Shown piece after piece: positions 18,637 through 20,218 of a stretch of DNA of 20,218 nucleotides. The DNA is from Smittium culicis (Eukaryota > Kickxellomycota > Harpellomycetes > Harpellales > Legeriomycetaceae): contig LSSN01000026.1 of assembly GCA_001970855.1 (NCBI GenBank), positions 4,240 through 24,457 of the forward strand. The letters run 5' to 3'. The notes below the pieces were generated by a model, which searched no databases, was not told the DNA's origin, and worked only from the letters and a program-made list of their open reading frames with translations. Numbering within the stretch: position 1 is the first letter of the stretch; each line of letters starts with the position of its first letter. A program made the translations under genes and the position numbers.

Positions 18637-18655
18637 AAAAAAAAAAAAAAAAAAA
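18637..18655. repeat. A19 homopolymer
   Basis: Nineteen consecutive A bases. It could be a retroposed poly(A) tail, but no source gene is recognisable before it. Confidence 0.9.
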
Positions 18656-18965
18656 CTGAATTTTAAAATCTTTAAAACCGCATAAAATAACGACAATAGC
18701 CATAAACAAGATTTAAAGGTATTGATAACTAACGGATTTTTCTTAGTCCATATTCTAATAAAAATTAATTATAATATCTAAAAAAATTGACATTTGAGCT
18801 GGTTTATATACCTTTTAATTTAGCAAAAAAAAACATTGTAGCTATGTATAGCTTATAATTTTGTACATATGTAATTCTCTTTATTAAAATTGATTTATGA
18901 ATATGGGTAATGTCTTCACAAAATAATCAAGATCTTTTGACGAATAATGCTAGATATAGTTTTAT

Positions 18966-18973
18966 TATATATA
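18966..18973 (+). promoter_or_regulatory. TATA-like element upstream of the plus-strand tRNA array
   Basis: TATATATA, 25-32 nt before tRNA-Leu, at a similar distance to the one upstream of the other array. Weak evidence in AT-rich DNA. Confidence 0.3.
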
Positions 18974-18997
18974 CAGTATTTTTTTAGAAAAATCATT

Positions 18998-19080
18998 GGT
19001 TAGATGGCCGAGTTGGTCTAAGGCGCCGCGTTAAGGCCGCGGTCTCTTCGGGGGCGTGGGTTCAAATCCCACTCTAATCA
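18998..19080 (+). tRNA. tRNA-Leu (AAG)
   Basis: 83 nt with the long variable arm of a class II tRNA. Acceptor GGTTAGA/TCTAATC with discriminator A. The anticodon loop TTAAGGC gives AAG. No intron. First gene of the plus-strand array. Confidence 0.97.
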
Positions 19081-19085
19081 AGTTT

Positions 19086-19158
19086 GGGGATCTAGCTCAA
19101 ATGGTAGAGCGCACGCTTAGCATGTGTGAGGCGCAGGGATCGATACCCTGGTTCTCCA
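19086..19158 (+). tRNA. tRNA-Ala (AGC)
   Basis: 73 nt. The anticodon loop CTTAGCA gives AGC. The T-arm GGGATCGATACCC is a variant known in other eukaryotic tRNA-Ala genes. The acceptor stem GGGGATC/GTTCTCC has G3-T70 (the Ala identity wobble) but also a T6-T67 mismatch. It lies 5 nt after tRNA-Leu. Confidence 0.94.
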
Positions 19159-19165
19159 AAAATTA

Positions 19166-19238
19166 GGTCCTGTGGCCCAATGGACAAGGCGCTTGACTAC
19201 GAATCAAGAGATTCCAGGTTCGAGTCCTGGCTGGATCA
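19166..19238 (+). tRNA. tRNA-Arg (ACG)
   Basis: 73 nt. The anticodon loop CTACGAA gives ACG. T-arm CCAGG-TTCGAGT-CCTGG. The acceptor stem GGTCCTG/CTGGATC has a T6-T67 mismatch, as in the adjacent tRNA-Ala. It lies 7 nt after tRNA-Ala and is followed at once by the terminator. Confidence 0.94.
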
Positions 19239-19244
19239 TTTTTT
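19239..19244 (+). terminator. T6 Pol III terminator of the plus-strand tRNA array
   Basis: TTTTTT starts right after the discriminator base of tRNA-Arg. No T4 or longer run occurs from the start of tRNA-Leu to this point. Confidence 0.85.
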
Positions 19245-19272
19245 ATATTTTAAATCTAGATTATTCCGTAAT

Positions 19273-19846
19273 ATGTCCATTTTGTTTTGGCAATTTGGAG
19301 CTGCTCTGTTTTACACTTTTCCCCCCGGAAAAGCTTTCGATGTTCACGATAATGGAAAAATCAAAAATAAAACGCTATTAGAAAAAATATGGAAAATAAA
19401 TATGATTCTTTTTGCTCCACAACATTGAGAGAATATGTATTAACAGCCAATTGAATCTTCTGTACCTGAAAAAAATCAAAATTTAAACTATAAATACCTT
19501 ATATTATACATAATCGAAGCTCCTGAGACTTCAAATAATATATTATATGACCGTGATTTATGGTGCAGAGTCAGAACTGAAGCTATTAATGATTTCATAT
19601 CAGATACCATTGCATATAAAAAATTTTTTTACCAAAAAAAGCTCTCTTAAAACACTCTTTTGGAAAATTGTAAGAACTCTTAATGGTGGCCTAAACAATT
19701 CAGACAGTTATACTGCTGAGAACGCTAAGAAATTTTATTACTTTGAGTCAGAGAAATTTCTGAACGCCATTCATGTTTACAAATCGCTTATGTTTCATAG
19801 GAAAGGGTATTTAATTTCACTTATTACCCAAATTCATTGTAAGTAG
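19273..19846 (+). pseudogene. Broken or unresolved coding region
   Basis: A run of coding-like sequence in three pieces. 19273-19425 reads MSILFWQFGAALFYTFPPGK and on to a TGA at 19426. The same frame continues past that TGA and a TAA at 19441 as 19444-19647 (68 codons, including APETSNNILYDRDLWCRVR) to a TAA. A different frame then carries on to a TAG at 19844 (including LNGGLNNSDSYTAENAKKF). The frame change falls among T7 (19624-19630) and A7 (19634-19640) runs. The mixed composition argues for genuine coding origin, but I recognise no family. TTAACAG before 19447 could be an acceptor, removing both stops, and a GTAAGT at about 19839 could be a donor, so an intron-containing gene with a homopolymer sequencing error is an alternative to a pseudogene. 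Confidence 0.4.
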
Positions 19847-20218
19847 AAATTATATATCGTGGCTATTTCGCTTTCGAGGTATTCATCATCTTTAACATTA
19901 ATATATAAATTCTATGTATATAATACTCAAGTTTTTTTTATTCAAATGATGTTTTTTAATCATAAACTAATTAATTTTATTAGAGTAGATTTTTCATGAT
20001 ATTTGAGATTCTTTTTAAGAGCGGAACATTTTCTATTAAAATTTTTATTCGCTTCAGATTTTATTTGTGCTTTAAATTCAATTAGAATATATCATAAAAT
20101 TTATCAATTTTTTTTAGTGAATAAATTACATTAGTTATTACTAACAAATAATAAATTAAGGAATAAAATTCTTCCTTGCCTTAAGATTCTCCCATTTATA
20201 TCTCGATATTTAAATTAT
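19847..20218. other. AT-rich end of window
   Basis: I see no gene or structured element. If the preceding region is an exon ending near 19839, this would be intron sequence. Confidence 0.4.

Larger units (their letters stand above)
15639..18965. other. AT-rich gene desert between two divergent tRNA arrays
   Basis: About 3.3 kb with no protein gene I can support on either strand; stops are dense in all frames except across the hexamer repeat. It contains the TTTGGA array, a 19-base A run, two similar TTAACCC(T/C)TTCAGG motifs (17022 and 18565) and a small, less AT-rich island near 18330-18430. Confidence 0.7.

Noticed and set aside
19126..19272. Start of the frames that open inside tRNA-Ala and tRNA-Arg
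   Set aside because: The upstream part is tRNA sequence; only the part from the ATG at 19273 looks coding.

Overview
The window is nuclear DNA of a eukaryote, most likely an AT-rich, early-diverging fungus. The evidence is short GT-AG introns of about 70-200 nt (one with a perfect TACTAAC branch site), AATAAA-type poly(A) signals, pyrimidine-rich promoter sequence, nuclear-type tRNA genes without encoded CCA, and conserved eukaryotic genes (EMC2, JMJD5/KDM8, CLPTM1, a Slx8/RNF4-like RING protein). The species is not identifiable from the sequence alone.

Layout. 1-785: two copies, about 97% identical, of a repeat that is visibly more GC-rich than its surroundings and looks like the 3' end of a retroelement on the minus strand. 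786-2980: a gene-poor stretch with microsatellites and perhaps the remains of an old coding region. 3121-4617 (+): intronless glycerol kinase with TATA box and CT-rich leader. 4925-7012 (-): RING-finger protein with a long disordered Ser-rich N-terminus, convergent with glycerol kinase. 7296-8924 (-): EMC2, rebuilt here from six exons. 9183-9569 (+): a doubtful small two-exon gene. 10074-12148 (+): JMJD5-type JmjC hydroxylase, rebuilt from four exons. 12306-14387 (-): intronless CLPTM1-family membrane protein, convergent with the JmjC gene. 14868-15182 (+): a long open frame with no ATG.

The right third is dominated by tRNA genes. A minus-strand array (Ile-AAU, Asp-GUC, Glu-UUC, Gly-GCC; 15304-15609) and a plus-strand array (Leu-AAG, Ala-AGC, Arg-ACG; 18998-19238) point away from each other across about 3.4 kb of very AT-rich sequence with no gene I can support. 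In each array the genes are only 4-8 nt apart, no spacer has a T4 or longer run, and one T6/T7 Pol III terminator directly follows the last gene. This suggests polycistronic tRNA transcription and is the most interesting feature of the window. The desert between them holds a 22.5-copy TTTGGA hexamer array and a 19-base A run. A broken or unresolved reading frame follows the second array (19273-19846).

The genes do not form one pathway. EMC2 and CLPTM1 both act at the ER membrane, JMJD5 is a 2-oxoglutarate oxygenase, the RING protein is probably a nuclear ubiquitin ligase, and glycerol kinase feeds glycerol into lipid and central metabolism. Exon models were derived by hand from reading frame, splice sites and remembered family conservation; every exon junction in EMC2 and JMJD5 keeps frame.
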